Both the position numbers and the translations under genes were made by a program. A stretch of 64,000 nt of DNA from Salarchaeum japonicum_A (lineage in GTDB: Archaea; Halobacteriota; Halobacteria; Halobacteriales; Halobacteriaceae), in NCBI RefSeq assembly GCF_049705945.1, contig NZ_JBNAMV010000001.1:1-64000 (forward strand), given 5' to 3'. The notes below the pieces were generated by a model. The model did no database searches. It saw only the letters and a list, made by a program, of their open reading frames with translations, and was not told the DNA's origin. This document shows positions 7,981 to 17,477 of this stretch, in pieces (the first letter of the stretch is position 1; each line of letters opens with the position of its first letter).

Positions 7981-9252
7981 CTATTCGATTGGGAGCGGGT
8001 CGACGTCCTCGTATCCCCGGAGGAGGTTGCGGGCGATGGTTTTGAGGTGGATTTCAGTCGGGCCCTCGCCAATGCGGCGGACGCGTGCCTCGCGGAGCCA
8101 GCGTTCGAGGGGGAGGTCTGCGTCGACACCCATTCCGCCGTGTATCTGTACCATGCGGTCGAGGACTTCCCAGAGCGTCTCGGTGGCGCGGTACTTCGCC
8201 ATCGAGGACTCGTGACGGATGTCGTCGCCGTCGTCGTACGCGTCGGCGGCATGGTAGACGGCGTACTTCGCGGACTGATAGTCGACCGCGGACTTCGCTA
8301 GCTTCCACTGGACGGCCTGCTTGCTGGCGAGCGGATCACCGCCAACGACGCGGTCGTTCGCCCAGTCGATCCCCATCTCGATCGACTCCTGGATGGGGCC
8401 GAGGCAGTTCGCGGCGTACAGGACGCGGGATTCGCCGAGGCACTCCTTGGCGATTCCGAGGCCCTCGCCGACCTCGCCGAGCACGTTCTCCGCGGGAACG
8501 TGAACGTCCGAAATCGTGACTTCAAATGGGTACTCGGGGCGGATGACGGGAATCGACCGCATCGAGATTCCGGGGTCGTCCGCGGGGACGAGGAAGGTCG
8601 TGATGCCGTGGTCGTTGATGTCGTCGGTTTTCGGTTTCGTGCGGGCGAACAGGATGAGGAAGTCCGCGTCGCCCGCCCACGAAATGTAGTGTTTCGTGCC
8701 GTTAATCACCCACTCGTCGCCGTCCCGTTCCGCCCGCGTCTCCATTCCACGGGGGTCGGAGCCGGCGGCGGGTTCGGTGAGCGCGAAACAGCTCTGTGCG
8801 TCGCCGTCGATGCACGGCTGGAAGAACCGGTCGATCTGGTCTTCGTTCGCGCTGTCGAGGTAGGCGGTCGGTTCGCCGACGGTGAGACCGGGGCCGAGTT
8901 CGATGACGCCGAGTCCGGGCTGGTAGAGCCCCATCTTGTGTTTCGAGAGTTCTTCGAGGACGACGCAGCGTTCGACGAGGCTCAGTCCACCGCCGCCGTA
9001 CTCCTCGGGGACGCCCATCGCCCAGAACCCGGCGTCCTTCGCGCGTTCACGGAGTCGTTCGCGGTCCTCGCTCGGTATCTTGATAGGATGCGGACGGACG
9101 TTGTCCGTGAGTTCGGGATTCTCAGGGTCGAGGTCGTGGTAGCGCTCGATTTTCTCGTCCACGCTGTTGAGTATCGGTCGGAACTCGTCGTCGACGAACC
9201 GCCGTATCTCGCGGCGAAGCATCTGGGTTTGTTCGGAGAAGGCTAGCTCCAT
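7981..9252 (-). CDS. acyl-CoA dehydrogenase (first copy)
   Basis: 423 residues. FAD-binding and substrate motifs are intact: CFALTEPAAGSDPRGMETRA (near residue 155), YISWAGDADF, and the C-terminal VQIHGGMGVDADLPLERWLR. The putative catalytic Glu lies in IGEGPTEIHLKTIARNLL. The family introduces a 2,3 double bond into acyl-CoA and passes electrons to ETF. The N-terminus has a longer insertion (YHDLDPENPELTDN) than classical medium-chain enzymes, seen in relatives acting on branched or substituted acids. Together with the CoA-transferase, MaoC and crotonase it forms a beta-oxidation-like set. Confidence 0.92.
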   Translation of the reverse strand: MELAFSEQTQMLRREIRRFVDDEFRPILNSVDEKIERYHDLDPENPELTDNVRPHPIKIPSEDRERLRERAKDAGFWAMGVPEEYGGGGLSLVERCVVLEELSKHKMGLYQPGLGVIELGPGLTVGEPTAYLDSANEDQIDRFFQPCIDGDAQSCFALTEPAAGSDPRGMETRAERDGDEWVINGTKHYISWAGDADFLILFARTKPKTDDINDHGITTFLVPADDPGISMRSIPVIRPEYPFEVTISDVHVPAENVLGEVGEGLGIAKECLGESRVLYAANCLGPIQESIEMGIDWANDRVVGGDPLASKQAVQWKLAKSAVDYQSAKYAVYHAADAYDDGDDIRHESSMAKYRATETLWEVLDRMVQIHGGMGVDADLPLERWLREARVRRIGEGPTEIHLKTIARNLLRGYEDVDPLPIE

Positions 9253-9318
9253 TGTGGTAGCCGGTTCGGAAACCCGCGGCGTAAGTGTTGGGGTGAAACG
9301 GATGTCGTCGGGGAGTCT

Positions 9319-10419
9319 TCAGGCGTCGAGCGCGGCCGGAACGGCGTCCGAGAGGTCGAGTTCGGCGGCGAGTTCGCGGAGCAATGCGGCGTCCACGTCG
9401 ACGATATCGACCCCGTGTTCGCGGGTGTCGCGGAGCGCGCGGTGTTCGGCTTCCCCGGGGAGAAGCCCACGGTCGCCGCTGGCGGCGTCGCCGGGGCTGA
9501 CGGGCGCGGAGTAGTCGGTGTCGCGCAGATAGGTGGTGAAGGTCTCGACGCGTTCCTCGACGCCATCCTGGGTCGTGTGAAGGGTTGGGTCGATGACGAC
9601 GAAAACGGCCGTGTTCCCCCACGTGTCACCGTCCGCACCTGATATCGCGCCGTCGCTGAGGATGGACGCGAACAGTTCCATCATCACGGACAGCCCGAAC
9701 CCCTTGTGGCCGGTGGTGAACCCGCCGAGCGGGAGGATTGCGCCATCGTCGCCGTCGATGAACGCGCCGGCGTCGCGGAGCGACGTGCCGTCATCAGTGA
9801 CGAGCCAGTTCGAGGGGACGGTGTCGTCGCTCGCGGCGTACTCGCGGACCTTCCCGTGGGCGACTTGGCTGGTGGCGATGTCGAGCACGAGCGGGAACGG
9901 CAGAGCGTCGTAGGTCGGGACGCCGAACGCGATCGGGTTGGTGGAGAGCCGGGGCTGAGCGCTCCCCGCGGGCGCGACGTACTGACTGCCGGGGTTGCAG
10001 ACGAACGCCGCGAACAGCATGTCGTGGGCGACGGCGCGTTCAACCCACTCACCGATGCGGCCGATGTGGGAGACGCCGTCGACGCCCACAACGCCGATGC
10101 CGTGTTCGGCGGCCGTCTCGACGGCGAGGTCGGTGGCGTGCCGGCCGGCGAGCTGGCCGAACCCCTGGTTGCCCTCGACGCGCCCGGAGAACGCGCCCGT
10201 ATCCAGACGAGTAGGTGTCGCTGCCGGCCGTATCTTGTCGTCCTGAATCTCGGGATAGTACTTCGCGGGGAGCGCGCGGACGCCGTGTGAGTGGTGGCCG
10301 CGGGCGTCCGCCGCGACGAGCGAGGACGCAACCTTGGTCGCTTCGTCGGAGTCAGCACCGAGTTCGTCGACCAAGGTGGCGACGAAGTCGACGAGTGCGT
10401 CCTGTTCGATTCGTGGCAT
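9319..10419 (-). CDS. Ldh2/Mdh2-family malate/L-lactate dehydrogenase-like oxidoreductase
   Basis: 366 residues. Family signatures are clear: DARGHHSHGVRALPAKYY near residue 40, and VGVDGVSHIGRIGEWVERAV with the family's catalytic His region near residue 115; PRLSTNPIAFGVP follows. These NAD(P)-dependent enzymes are unrelated to classical LDH/MDH and interconvert 2-oxoacids and 2-hydroxyacids (malate, sulfolactate, ureidoglycolate, 2,3-diketogulonate). Downstream of the thiamine-diphosphate enzyme on the same strand with 42 bases between, so probably co-transcribed. Substrate not predictable from sequence. Confidence 0.9.
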   Translation of the reverse strand: MPRIEQDALVDFVATLVDELGADSDEATKVASSLVAADARGHHSHGVRALPAKYYPEIQDDKIRPAATPTRLDTGAFSGRVEGNQGFGQLAGRHATDLAVETAAEHGIGVVGVDGVSHIGRIGEWVERAVAHDMLFAAFVCNPGSQYVAPAGSAQPRLSTNPIAFGVPTYDALPFPLVLDIATSQVAHGKVREYAASDDTVPSNWLVTDDGTSLRDAGAFIDGDDGAILPLGGFTTGHKGFGLSVMMELFASILSDGAISGADGDTWGNTAVFVVIDPTLHTTQDGVEERVETFTTYLRDTDYSAPVSPGDAASGDRGLLPGEAEHRALRDTREHGVDIVDVDAALLRELAAELDLSDAVPAALDA

Positions 10420-10461
10420 GCCGTACCCTGTCGCGGTCGCGTAGTTAAATCCGTCGAGTAC

Positions 10462-12078
10462 TCAGTACGGCGGGAACCCGGGCCGGGAGACGGCGGGGTT
10501 CGTGCGCGCGTCCACGACCATCGGGCCGTTCGGGTCCTCGAGGTAGTCCGCGACCGCGTCGAGGTCGTCGATGTCGCGGACGGTGACGCCCTTCGCGCCG
10601 AACCCGCGAGCGATGGCAGCGAAGTCCGCGCTCTCGTACTCCGCGGCGGTCGCGCGGTCGAAGTCGAGTTGCTGGCGGTGGCGGATGATGCCGTAGCTCT
10701 CGTCGTTGTAGACGACGACGAGCACCGGGAGGTCGAACCGGACTGCGGTCTCGATGTCCTGAATCACCTGCAGGAACGCGCCATCGCCGATGTAGCAGAC
10801 GGACGGCGTGCTGTCGTCGGCGACGCTCGCGCCGAGCGCGGCGGGGAGCGCGTACCCCATCGTGCCGAAGTTCCCGTTCGCGAGCATGCGGCCGCCGCGG
10901 TCGAGGTCGTGGTAGACCGGCGGGAACCCCGTGTTGTTCCCGGAGTCGACGGTGACGACCTCGTCCCCGGGAAGCATGTTGGCGAGTTCGACGGTGAGTT
11001 CGGCCGGATCGACCGTCTCGTCCGTCGCGTGGAACGGCCCCGTCTGCGGGTCGTCCGCGGTCGCGATAGCGTCCCGAACGTCGGCGGCGCGCTCGGGGTT
11101 CGCGGGGAGACACTCGCTGAGTTCGAGTGCGGTGGATTCGGCGTCCCCGACGACCTTCACGGCGGGGTCGGTGTGCGTGGCGATGGCGCCGTGGTCGATG
11201 TCCACCTGGATGACGTCGGCGTCGTCGTAGAGCGCGCCGTACCGCGTCGTCTTCCCCGAGAGCTGTGCGCCGAGCGCGAGCACCACGTCCGCGGCGTCGG
11301 CGGCTTCGCCGGCGGCGGGCGTCATGAACGTCCCGCCGATACCCGCGAGATACGGGTGGTCGTCGTCGAGCATGCCCTTCGCGTAGAACGTCGTGACGAT
11401 GGGTGCGCCGACGTGCTCGGCGAGGTCGGCGACGGCGTCCCCGTACGGACCGGCACCACCGCCGGCGAGGACGAGCGGCGCGTCAGCGTCCGCGAGCAGG
11501 TCGACAGCGTCCGCGAGGCGGTCGGCGTCGGGGCGGACCTGCTGGGACGGTCGGTCGATGGGGTGGTAGTCCTCGGCGGGCGCGTCTGCCTCCTGCACGC
11601 TCCCGGGGAGTTCGACGACGACGGGGCCGCGCTCGGTGCGCGCGGTGTCGAACGCCGTTGCGAGCGTGCCGGGGAGTTCAGCGGGTGACGCGGCGCGAGT
11701 GCCGTAGACCGTGATCTTGTCCGTGAACGCGAGGTGGTCGAGGTATTGGAGCGAGTTCTCGTGGCCGGGGCCGTCTACGTCGCCGACGAGCACGACGAGC
11801 GGGATGTTGTCGCTTTCGGCGATGGCGAGGCCGGTCGCGCCGTTCGTGACGCCGGGGCCGTGTGTGAGCGTGCAGACGCCGACGTTGCCGGTGGTGCGGG
11901 CGTAGCCGTCCGCCATCGAGACGGCGACCTGTTCGTGGCGGGCGTATCGGAAGGGGATGTCGTGGTCGCTGGTTCGGTCGAGGAAGTGCGCGTTTCCTTC
12001 GCCGATGAGGCCGAACAGCTCCGTGACGCCTTCACTCGCGAGTGCGTCGAGAACGTAGTCGCTTCCCGTGCGGTCCAT
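10462..12078 (-). CDS. thiamine-diphosphate enzyme, acetolactate synthase large subunit-like
   Basis: 538 residues from the ATG at 12078 (MDRTGSDYVLD); a TTG two codons earlier is less likely. The three-domain ThDP layout is seen: N-terminal domain with YARHEQVAVSMADGYA carrying the conserved Glu, the central cofactor domain, and the C-terminal ThDP motif GDGAFLQVIQDIETAV to VYNDESYG. Families of this shape include acetolactate synthase, benzoylformate and oxalyl-CoA decarboxylases and sulfoacetaldehyde acetyltransferase. No regulatory small subunit (IlvN) is adjacent, which argues against branched-chain amino acid synthesis and for a catabolic 2-oxoacid decarboxylase or carboligase. Divergent from the RraA-like gene (82 bases). 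Confidence 0.88.
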   Translation of the reverse strand: MDRTGSDYVLDALASEGVTELFGLIGEGNAHFLDRTSDHDIPFRYARHEQVAVSMADGYARTTGNVGVCTLTHGPGVTNGATGLAIAESDNIPLVVLVGDVDGPGHENSLQYLDHLAFTDKITVYGTRAASPAELPGTLATAFDTARTERGPVVVELPGSVQEADAPAEDYHPIDRPSQQVRPDADRLADAVDLLADADAPLVLAGGGAGPYGDAVADLAEHVGAPIVTTFYAKGMLDDDHPYLAGIGGTFMTPAAGEAADAADVVLALGAQLSGKTTRYGALYDDADVIQVDIDHGAIATHTDPAVKVVGDAESTALELSECLPANPERAADVRDAIATADDPQTGPFHATDETVDPAELTVELANMLPGDEVVTVDSGNNTGFPPVYHDLDRGGRMLANGNFGTMGYALPAALGASVADDSTPSVCYIGDGAFLQVIQDIETAVRFDLPVLVVVYNDESYGIIRHRQQLDFDRATAAEYESADFAAIARGFGAKGVTVRDIDDLDAVADYLEDPNGPMVVDARTNPAVSRPGFPPY

Positions 12079-12160
12079 ACACAAGCCCCAGGCCGGGCAC
12101 GCTTAGTCCTTTCTCTACCCCGCGCACTAGATTGAAGGGACCGTGTCGTGAGGAGGGCGT

Positions 12161-12784
12161 ATGGACGATATCACGTCCCGCTACCGGAAGTTCGATACGA
12201 GTCTCGTGTCCGACGCGCTCGACCAGCACGGCGTCACGGGTGTCATCACCGACATCACGCCGGTTTCACCCACACACGCGGCCGTCGGGCGGGCGACGAC
12301 GGTTCGGTTCGAGCGCGTCGAGACCGACGATACGACGAACTTCCCGAACGCGATGTTCGACGCGATGGAACCCGACCGCATGCTCGTGATGGACAGCCCC
12401 AGCGACCTCTCCTGCTGGGGCGGGATGGCGTCCCGTCTCGGGGCTGGCGCGGGTGTCGCGGGCGTCGTAACGAACGGTCGCGTCCGGGACGCGGACGAAA
12501 TCCGTGCGGGCGAGTTCCCCGTGTTCAGTTCGGGAACAACGCCGCTGACGGGCCAGCGCCGGATGCGGGTCGCGGCGACGAACGACCCGCTCACGCTCGA
12601 CGGACAGACAGTGGAGCGCGACGACATCGTGGTGGCGGACGCGACCGGTGTCGTCGTCGTGCCGAGCGAGCACGCCGAAGCGGTGGCGGAGACGGCGGAG
12701 TCGCTGCTCTCGGAGGAACTGCTCATCGGGGAGAAAATTTCGAACGGCGCGACGCACGACGACCTCCGCGACCACGAGTTCTAA
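12161..12784 (+). CDS. RraA-like protein (4-hydroxy-4-methyl-2-oxoglutarate aldolase type)
   Basis: 207 residues. The characteristic motif is complete: GGMASRLGAGAGVAGVVTNG followed by RVRDADEIRAGEFPVF, in which Arg and Asp hold the metal and the oxoacid. The family contains HMG/CHA aldolases, which cleave 4-hydroxy-2-oxo acids to pyruvate and a second oxoacid, and RraA proteins with no enzymatic role. In a cluster of CoA and oxoacid enzymes a lyase function is the likelier one; RNase E is not known in archaea, so the RraA name should not be taken as function. Divergent from the ThDP enzyme and convergent with the CoA-transferase (29 bases). Confidence 0.85.
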   Translation: MDDITSRYRKFDTSLVSDALDQHGVTGVITDITPVSPTHAAVGRATTVRFERVETDDTTNFPNAMFDAMEPDRMLVMDSPSDLSCWGGMASRLGAGAGVAGVVTNGRVRDADEIRAGEFPVFSSGTTPLTGQRRMRVAATNDPLTLDGQTVERDDIVVADATGVVVVPSEHAEAVAETAESLLSEELLIGEKISNGATHDDLRDHEF

Positions 12785-12813
12785 GGCGGGAGAAACGGTC
12801 CGCGAACGGTTTT

Positions 12814-14265
12814 TCAGCGGTCGGTGTGCCAGTCGAGTGACGTTTCGAGGTCGTGGGGGATGTGGCCGCCGTGGTCGAGGCCGCGGTCGAAGTACTCGCG
12901 GAGGGCGTCGCGGAAGTCGGGGTGTGCGCAGTTCTCGATGAGCGCGGCGGCGGTCTCGCGGGGGGAGTTCCCGCGGAGGTCGGTGACGCCCTGTTCGGTG
13001 ACAATCACGTCGAGGTCGTGTTCGGTGTGGTCCGTGTGGGGGACCATCGGGACGAGGCGGGAGATGTCGCCGCCAGCGGCCGTGGAGGGGAGTGCGAGCA
13101 CCGCGATGGCGGCGTTCCGGTTGAAGTCCGCGCTCCCGCCGACGCCGTTCATCGCGTACGTGCCGTTGACGTGCGTGGAGTTCACGTGCCCGAAGAGGTC
13201 GACTTCGAGCGCGCTGTTCACGCCGACGACGCCGAATCGGTCGATGAGCGCGGGGTTGTTCGACACGTCCGCGGGCCGGAGCACGATGTCCTCGGCGTAC
13301 CGGTCGGCGTGCTCGTAGAGACGGTCTTGGCCCTCTCGGGAGAGCGCGAGGGAGGTGGCGCTCGCGGCTTCGAGGTCGCCGTCGTCGAGCAGGTCGAGCA
13401 GGCCGTCCTGGATGACTTCGCCGAAGTAGACGAGGTCGCGGTCGCCGAAGTCCGCGTCACCGAGCGCGCCCATCAGGGCGTTTCCGAGGCTGCCGACGCC
13501 GAACTGGATGCGAAGCGAGTCCTCGAACAGCGGTGAGTCTTCGACTTCGGTTTCGAGGAAGGCGCCGAGGTTCGCGGCGATTGCCTGGTCGTCGTCGGTG
13601 GGGTCGCGGAACTCGTAGGGCTGGTCGCGGCGGTCGGATTCCACGACCGCGGTGAGTTTCTCGGGGTCGAACGTGATGCGGTCGTCGGCGATTCGCTCGC
13701 CGGGGTCGGTGAGCGGAATCGGCTCCCGATTCGGTGGCAGTTCAGTTCGGTAGATGTCGTGGAACTGTCGCACCGACTCGGGGACGGAGCGGTTGAGTTC
13801 GACGACGAGTTCGTCCGCGGCCTCGACGAACGCGGGCGTCTGGCCGATGCTCGACGTGGGAATCAGCCAGTCCGGGCCGACGGCGAGCGCTTCGACGACG
13901 GCGACGTCCGCGTCGACGAGGTGGCCGAACCGGACGTCGTCGCCGAGCGTGCTGATGTTACGGTCGTGGAACTCGATGCGGCCGTCGTTCACGGCCTCCC
14001 GGGCGGGCGGACGGGCCTGGTAGGGATACCGGCGGGCGATGGCGTCCGCTTCGACGAGCGCCACGTCGATCTCCTCGCCGACGCTCCCGCCGCTCACGAC
14101 CGTGAGTTCGAGGTCGCGCTCGTCGTCGGCCAACGCGAGCGGCACCAGTTTGGGGTAGCCGACGCTCCCGAACCCGCTCACGACGAGGGCGGCGTCCGCC
14201 GGGATATCGGCAGCGACTGAGGCGGCGTCGCGCACGGGGAGGTCGCCGACGAGTCGGTCACTCAT
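12814..14265 (-). CDS. acetyl-CoA hydrolase/CoA-transferase family protein
   Basis: 483 residues from the ATG at 14265 (MSDRLVGDLPV). The two-domain type I CoA-transferase/acetyl-CoA hydrolase pattern is seen: VVSGFGSVGYPK near residue 30, FGVGSLGNALMGAL followed by YFGEVIQDGLLDLLDDG with the probable catalytic Glu, then the C-terminal PMVPHTDHTEHDLDVIVTEQ and LRGNSPRETAAALI blocks. It probably moves CoA from acetyl- or succinyl-CoA onto the imported acid, the activation step of the pathway. The start overlaps the end of the MaoC gene by 8 bases, so translation is probably coupled. Confidence 0.88.
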   Translation of the reverse strand: MSDRLVGDLPVRDAASVAADIPADAALVVSGFGSVGYPKLVPLALADDERDLELTVVSGGSVGEEIDVALVEADAIARRYPYQARPPAREAVNDGRIEFHDRNISTLGDDVRFGHLVDADVAVVEALAVGPDWLIPTSSIGQTPAFVEAADELVVELNRSVPESVRQFHDIYRTELPPNREPIPLTDPGERIADDRITFDPEKLTAVVESDRRDQPYEFRDPTDDDQAIAANLGAFLETEVEDSPLFEDSLRIQFGVGSLGNALMGALGDADFGDRDLVYFGEVIQDGLLDLLDDGDLEAASATSLALSREGQDRLYEHADRYAEDIVLRPADVSNNPALIDRFGVVGVNSALEVDLFGHVNSTHVNGTYAMNGVGGSADFNRNAAIAVLALPSTAAGGDISRLVPMVPHTDHTEHDLDVIVTEQGVTDLRGNSPRETAAALIENCAHPDFRDALREYFDRGLDHGGHIPHDLETSLDWHTDR

Positions 14266-14806
14266 CCGCGTCACCCGGCTGCGTGCCGACGCCCGCCGGC
14301 CACCCCGGCGGCTGTTCGGGTGACGGATTCGTGTGTTCGCGTTTGAGCACCATCGGCGTCCGCTCCAGCGACAGCACTTTCGTTCCGTCCTGGTTGTACG
14401 CACGGAGTTCCGTGGTGACCATGCCGACGTGCTCCCGGCTCTCGGACTCGCGTTTCGAGATGACTTCGGACTCGGCGAAGATGGTGTCGCCGTGGAAGAC
14501 CGGCGCGTGGTGGCGGATGTCGTCGTAGCCGAGGTTGGCGGTGGCGTTCATCGACACGTCCACCACGCTCATCCCTACCGCCAGCGCGATGACGAACGTG
14601 CCGTTGACGAGGCGTTCGCCGAACTCGGTCTCCGACGCGTAGGCCTCGTTGAAGTGCATCGGGTTCACGTTCATCGTCAGGTTCGTGAACCACACGTCGT
14701 CAGTCTCGGTGACGGTCCGGCCGTACGGATGCTTGTACACGTCGCCTACGTCGAAGTCCTCGTAGAACCGTCCCTGCCAGCCGGCCTGAATGCGTGTTTC
14801 CGTCAT
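14258..14806 (-). CDS. MaoC-like hydratase (hot-dog fold)
   Basis: 182 residues from the ATG at 14806; longer open frame upstream is antisense of the acyl-CoA dehydrogenase. The hot-dog hydratase-2 motif is visible: NPMHFNEAYASETEFGERLV near residue 50, followed by NGTFVIALAVG. The N-terminus (GRFYEDFDVGDVYKHPYGRT) is close to mesaconyl-CoA hydratase and other acid-CoA hydratases. It adds water to an enoyl-CoA. The ATG shares bases with the stop of the acyl-CoA dehydrogenase (ATGA at 14803-14806 region), so the two are translationally coupled, in line with consecutive steps. Confidence 0.9.
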   Translation of the reverse strand: MTETRIQAGWQGRFYEDFDVGDVYKHPYGRTVTETDDVWFTNLTMNVNPMHFNEAYASETEFGERLVNGTFVIALAVGMSVVDVSMNATANLGYDDIRHHAPVFHGDTIFAESEVISKRESESREHVGMVTTELRAYNQDGTKVLSLERTPMVLKREHTNPSPEQPPGWPAGVGTQPGDADE

Positions 14807-16005
14807 CAGTATGAGCGGGGGAGGCCGAGGACGTTCTCGCCGATGTAGTTCAACGCGAGCTGCTGTGTGATGGGGACGAGGCGGGTGAGCCGGGCTTCGC
14901 GGAAGAACCGTTCGACATCGTACTCGCGGGCGATGCCGAACCCGCCGTGGGTCTGCACGGCGGCGTCCGCGGCGTCGAACGCGGCGTCCGCGGCGAGGAA
15001 CTTCGACATGTTCGCGCGCGCTCCGACATCCTTCTGAGTACCGTTCTCGACCTCGCTGGCGGCACGATACACCATGCCCTTCGCGGCCTGGACGCGCGAG
15101 TGCGCCTCCGCGAGCGGGTGCTGAATCGCCTGGTTCGACCCGATGGGCGCGCCGAACACCTCGCGTTCGGTCGCGTACGAGACGCCCGCCTCGATGGCGG
15201 CTTCTCCGAGGCCGATGCACTCGGCGGCGATGGCGAGGCGTTCCTCGTTCAGGCCGTCGAGCATCTGGTAGAAGCCGTTTCCTTCCTCGCCGATGACGTT
15301 CTCGGCGGGGAGGCGGAGGTCCTCGAAGAACAGTTCGTAGGAGTGCACGAAGTTGCTCGCGGTCTTGTCTATCTGTTCGATTTCGAGACCGCCCTGGTCG
15401 TACGCTTCTTCGAGATTGACGAGGAACATCGTCAATCCACGCGTCCGTTTCTGCACCTCGGATTTCGGCGTGGTTCGGGCCATGAGAACGAGGTAGTCGC
15501 TCGCGTCGACGCGCGAAATCCAGATCTTCTGGCCGTTCACGACGTACTCGTCGCCTTCACGGACGGCACGGGTTTCGATGGACGTAGAATCGGACCCCGC
15601 GTTCGGTTCCGTGAGCCCGAACGCCTGAATCGACGTGTCCCCGTCGGCGACCCGGGGCAGAAGGTCTTCTTTCATCTCCTCGCTCCCGTACTTCACGAGC
15701 GGGACGGAGTTGTAAATCGCGCCGTGAACTGCCTGTGCGGCGCTGAACCCGCCGCCGGACGCCGCGATTTCCTCCATCATCACGACGACTTCCTCGGTCC
15801 CCATGCCCGCGCCACCGTACGCTTCCGGGAGGAGCGCGCCGAACCACCCGCCGTCCGCGAGTTCGTCCGCGAACTCGTGGGGGTATTCGCCCTGTTTGTC
15901 CTGCTGGCGCCAGTAGGACTGGTCGAAGTCTCCACAGATGTCGCGGATAGAGTCGCGGACCAGTCGTTGTTGGTCGGTCAGCTGGACGGTGTCTCGGTCT
16001 ACCAT
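14806..16005 (-). CDS. acyl-CoA dehydrogenase (second copy)
   Basis: 399 residues. Motifs: AFGLTEPNAGSDSTSIETRA (near residue 135), IWISRVDASDYLVLMART, and the C-terminal TALR-like FFREARLTRLVPITQQLALN. The N-terminus RLVRDSIRDICGDFDQSYWR is normal for the family. It differs clearly from the copy at 7981-9252, so two substrates or two steps are likely. It lies in a tight row PrpD-like, acyl-CoA dehydrogenase, MaoC, CoA-transferase with overlaps of 1-8 bases, so these four are one operon. Electrons would pass to ETF, whose genes are not in the window. Confidence 0.92.
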   Translation of the reverse strand: MVDRDTVQLTDQQRLVRDSIRDICGDFDQSYWRQQDKQGEYPHEFADELADGGWFGALLPEAYGGAGMGTEEVVVMMEEIAASGGGFSAAQAVHGAIYNSVPLVKYGSEEMKEDLLPRVADGDTSIQAFGLTEPNAGSDSTSIETRAVREGDEYVVNGQKIWISRVDASDYLVLMARTTPKSEVQKRTRGLTMFLVNLEEAYDQGGLEIEQIDKTASNFVHSYELFFEDLRLPAENVIGEEGNGFYQMLDGLNEERLAIAAECIGLGEAAIEAGVSYATEREVFGAPIGSNQAIQHPLAEAHSRVQAAKGMVYRAASEVENGTQKDVGARANMSKFLAADAAFDAADAAVQTHGGFGIAREYDVERFFREARLTRLVPITQQLALNYIGENVLGLPRSY

Positions 16006-16041
16006 TGAACGTTCGCTGATGCCTGTGGGACTGGCTTAAAA

Positions 16042-17382
16042 CTATGGTTGGGCTGCGTCCCGTACCACCGCCGCGATGTCGTCACAGGCCGCGAGGTCAG
16101 TGAAGAGGGCGGCGAGCGCGTCCGCGGTTTCGGCGGAGACGGCGCGGCGTGCGCACTCGTCGAACTTCGCGCGAAGCTCGGCGTCCGTGAGCGGGTTCTC
16201 GTGGGTTCCGGGCGGGTTCTCTTGGTGGCGTTCGTAGGTGTCCGCGGCGGTGTCGATGCGGACGTAGGCTTCGTGGGAGTCGTAGTGGAGGTCGTCGTCC
16301 ACTTCGAAATCGACGCGCTCGCGGACGCGTTGGACGGCGGGGTCGTCGATGGCGTTGTCGTCGAACGCGCTGAGGCCGACGCGGTCGCGGACGGCGGCGC
16401 TTGCGACCGTGTACTCCATCGAGAACTTCGCTTCGAGGCCGGTGTCGGGGTCGGCGTGGTGGAGCGCGTCGGCCGCGCCCTGCGCGACGCGGACGTGAAT
16501 CCGTTCGATGTCTTCGGGGTCGATGTCGTGGTCGTCGACGAGCGCGGCGGTGCCGGCGATGCTGGTGTGGGTGAAGTAACAGCAAGGGTAGTATTTGACG
16601 TGGATGCCGGGCTCTTCGAGCGTCCACACGTCCGGTTCGAACGTGAATTCGTCGCGCACGGTGGGGCCGTAGAGGTCCCAGAAGCCGCGGTCGCCGCTGA
16701 TGGCGGTCGGGTCGGCGGTGAACCCTTCGCGGGCGAGGCGGGCGGCGGTGACGCCGGAGCGCGCGCAGAGGCCGGCGTGGAGTGGTTTAGTCATCGACCC
16801 GAAGTTGCGTTTGAGGCCGGCAGGCGTGGATGCGGCGGTGTTGAGCGCGTGTTCGGTCTGGTCAGCGGTGAGGTCGAGCAGGGACGCTGCGGCAGCGGTC
16901 GCCCCGAGCGCCCCGAAGGTGGCGGTTGCGTGCCAGCCGTCCTCGTAGTGGTCGGGGCTGATGGGGGCGGCGAGCGCGCATTCGAGTTCGAACCCTGCGG
17001 CGAACGCGGTGATGAGGTCGCGGCCGGTCGCGTCGGTCTCGGTGGCGAGCGCGAGAATCGGGGGGACGAGGGTGACGCTGGGGTGGCCGTCCATCGCCCA
17101 CGCGAGGTCGTCGTAGTCGAGGGCGTGGCTGGCGGTGCCGGTGTGGAGTGCGCGCTGGGTGGGCGGGCGGTCGTCGGTGAGGCCGAGGATGGTCGGGGCG
17201 TCGTCGGGGGTGACGCCATCGGTGTTGAAGGCGGTGTCGCCGGCGGCGTCGTGGGCGCCGGCGAGGGTGACGCCGACGGTGTCGAGGAACGCCCGTTGGA
17301 CGGTTTCGCGGGCGTCAGCGGGGATGTCGTCGTAGGCCAGGGTGGTGACGAATTCGCTGAGTGTGGTTTCGGGCGATGGCAT
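16042..17382 (-). CDS. MmgE/PrpD family protein
   Basis: 446 residues, normal length. The N-terminus TTLSEFVTTLAYDDIPADA and ARETVQRAFLDTVGVTLAGA fit the all-helical domain; DYDDLAWAMDGHPSVTLVPP is the family hallmark containing the active-site Asp and His. The family includes 2-methylcitrate dehydratase and cis-aconitate decarboxylase, acting on branched tricarboxylic or dicarboxylic acids. First gene of the PrpD/ACAD/MaoC/CoA-transferase operon and divergent from the IclR regulator with the palindrome 17431-17447 between them, so IclR control of this operon is likely. Confidence 0.9.
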   Translation of the reverse strand: MPSPETTLSEFVTTLAYDDIPADARETVQRAFLDTVGVTLAGAHDAAGDTAFNTDGVTPDDAPTILGLTDDRPPTQRALHTGTASHALDYDDLAWAMDGHPSVTLVPPILALATETDATGRDLITAFAAGFELECALAAPISPDHYEDGWHATATFGALGATAAAASLLDLTADQTEHALNTAASTPAGLKRNFGSMTKPLHAGLCARSGVTAARLAREGFTADPTAISGDRGFWDLYGPTVRDEFTFEPDVWTLEEPGIHVKYYPCCYFTHTSIAGTAALVDDHDIDPEDIERIHVRVAQGAADALHHADPDTGLEAKFSMEYTVASAAVRDRVGLSAFDDNAIDDPAVQRVRERVDFEVDDDLHYDSHEAYVRIDTAADTYERHQENPPGTHENPLTDAELRAKFDECARRAVSAETADALAALFTDLAACDDIAAVVRDAAQP

Positions 17383-17430
17383 GGCTGGGTGTCGCGCGGG
17401 GACCGTGATAAACGTTCACCACCCGGTTCT

Positions 17431-17447
17431 GTTCGACCATACGGAAC
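17431..17447. promoter_or_regulatory. IclR-type operator, copy 1
   Basis: GTTCGAC-CAT-ACGGAAC, an imperfect palindrome with 4-bp perfect ends and the 17-bp size expected for an IclR dimer site. It lies 49 bases before the MmgE/PrpD start and 31 bases before the IclR ATG, so one site can control both divergent genes. It is followed by ACTAAG, as copy 2 (18254-18270) is followed by ACTAGA; about 24 of 33 aligned bases agree between the two. Confidence 0.6.
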
Positions 17448-17477
17448 ACTAAGTATCTGGACGGGGAAGGGGTGTAC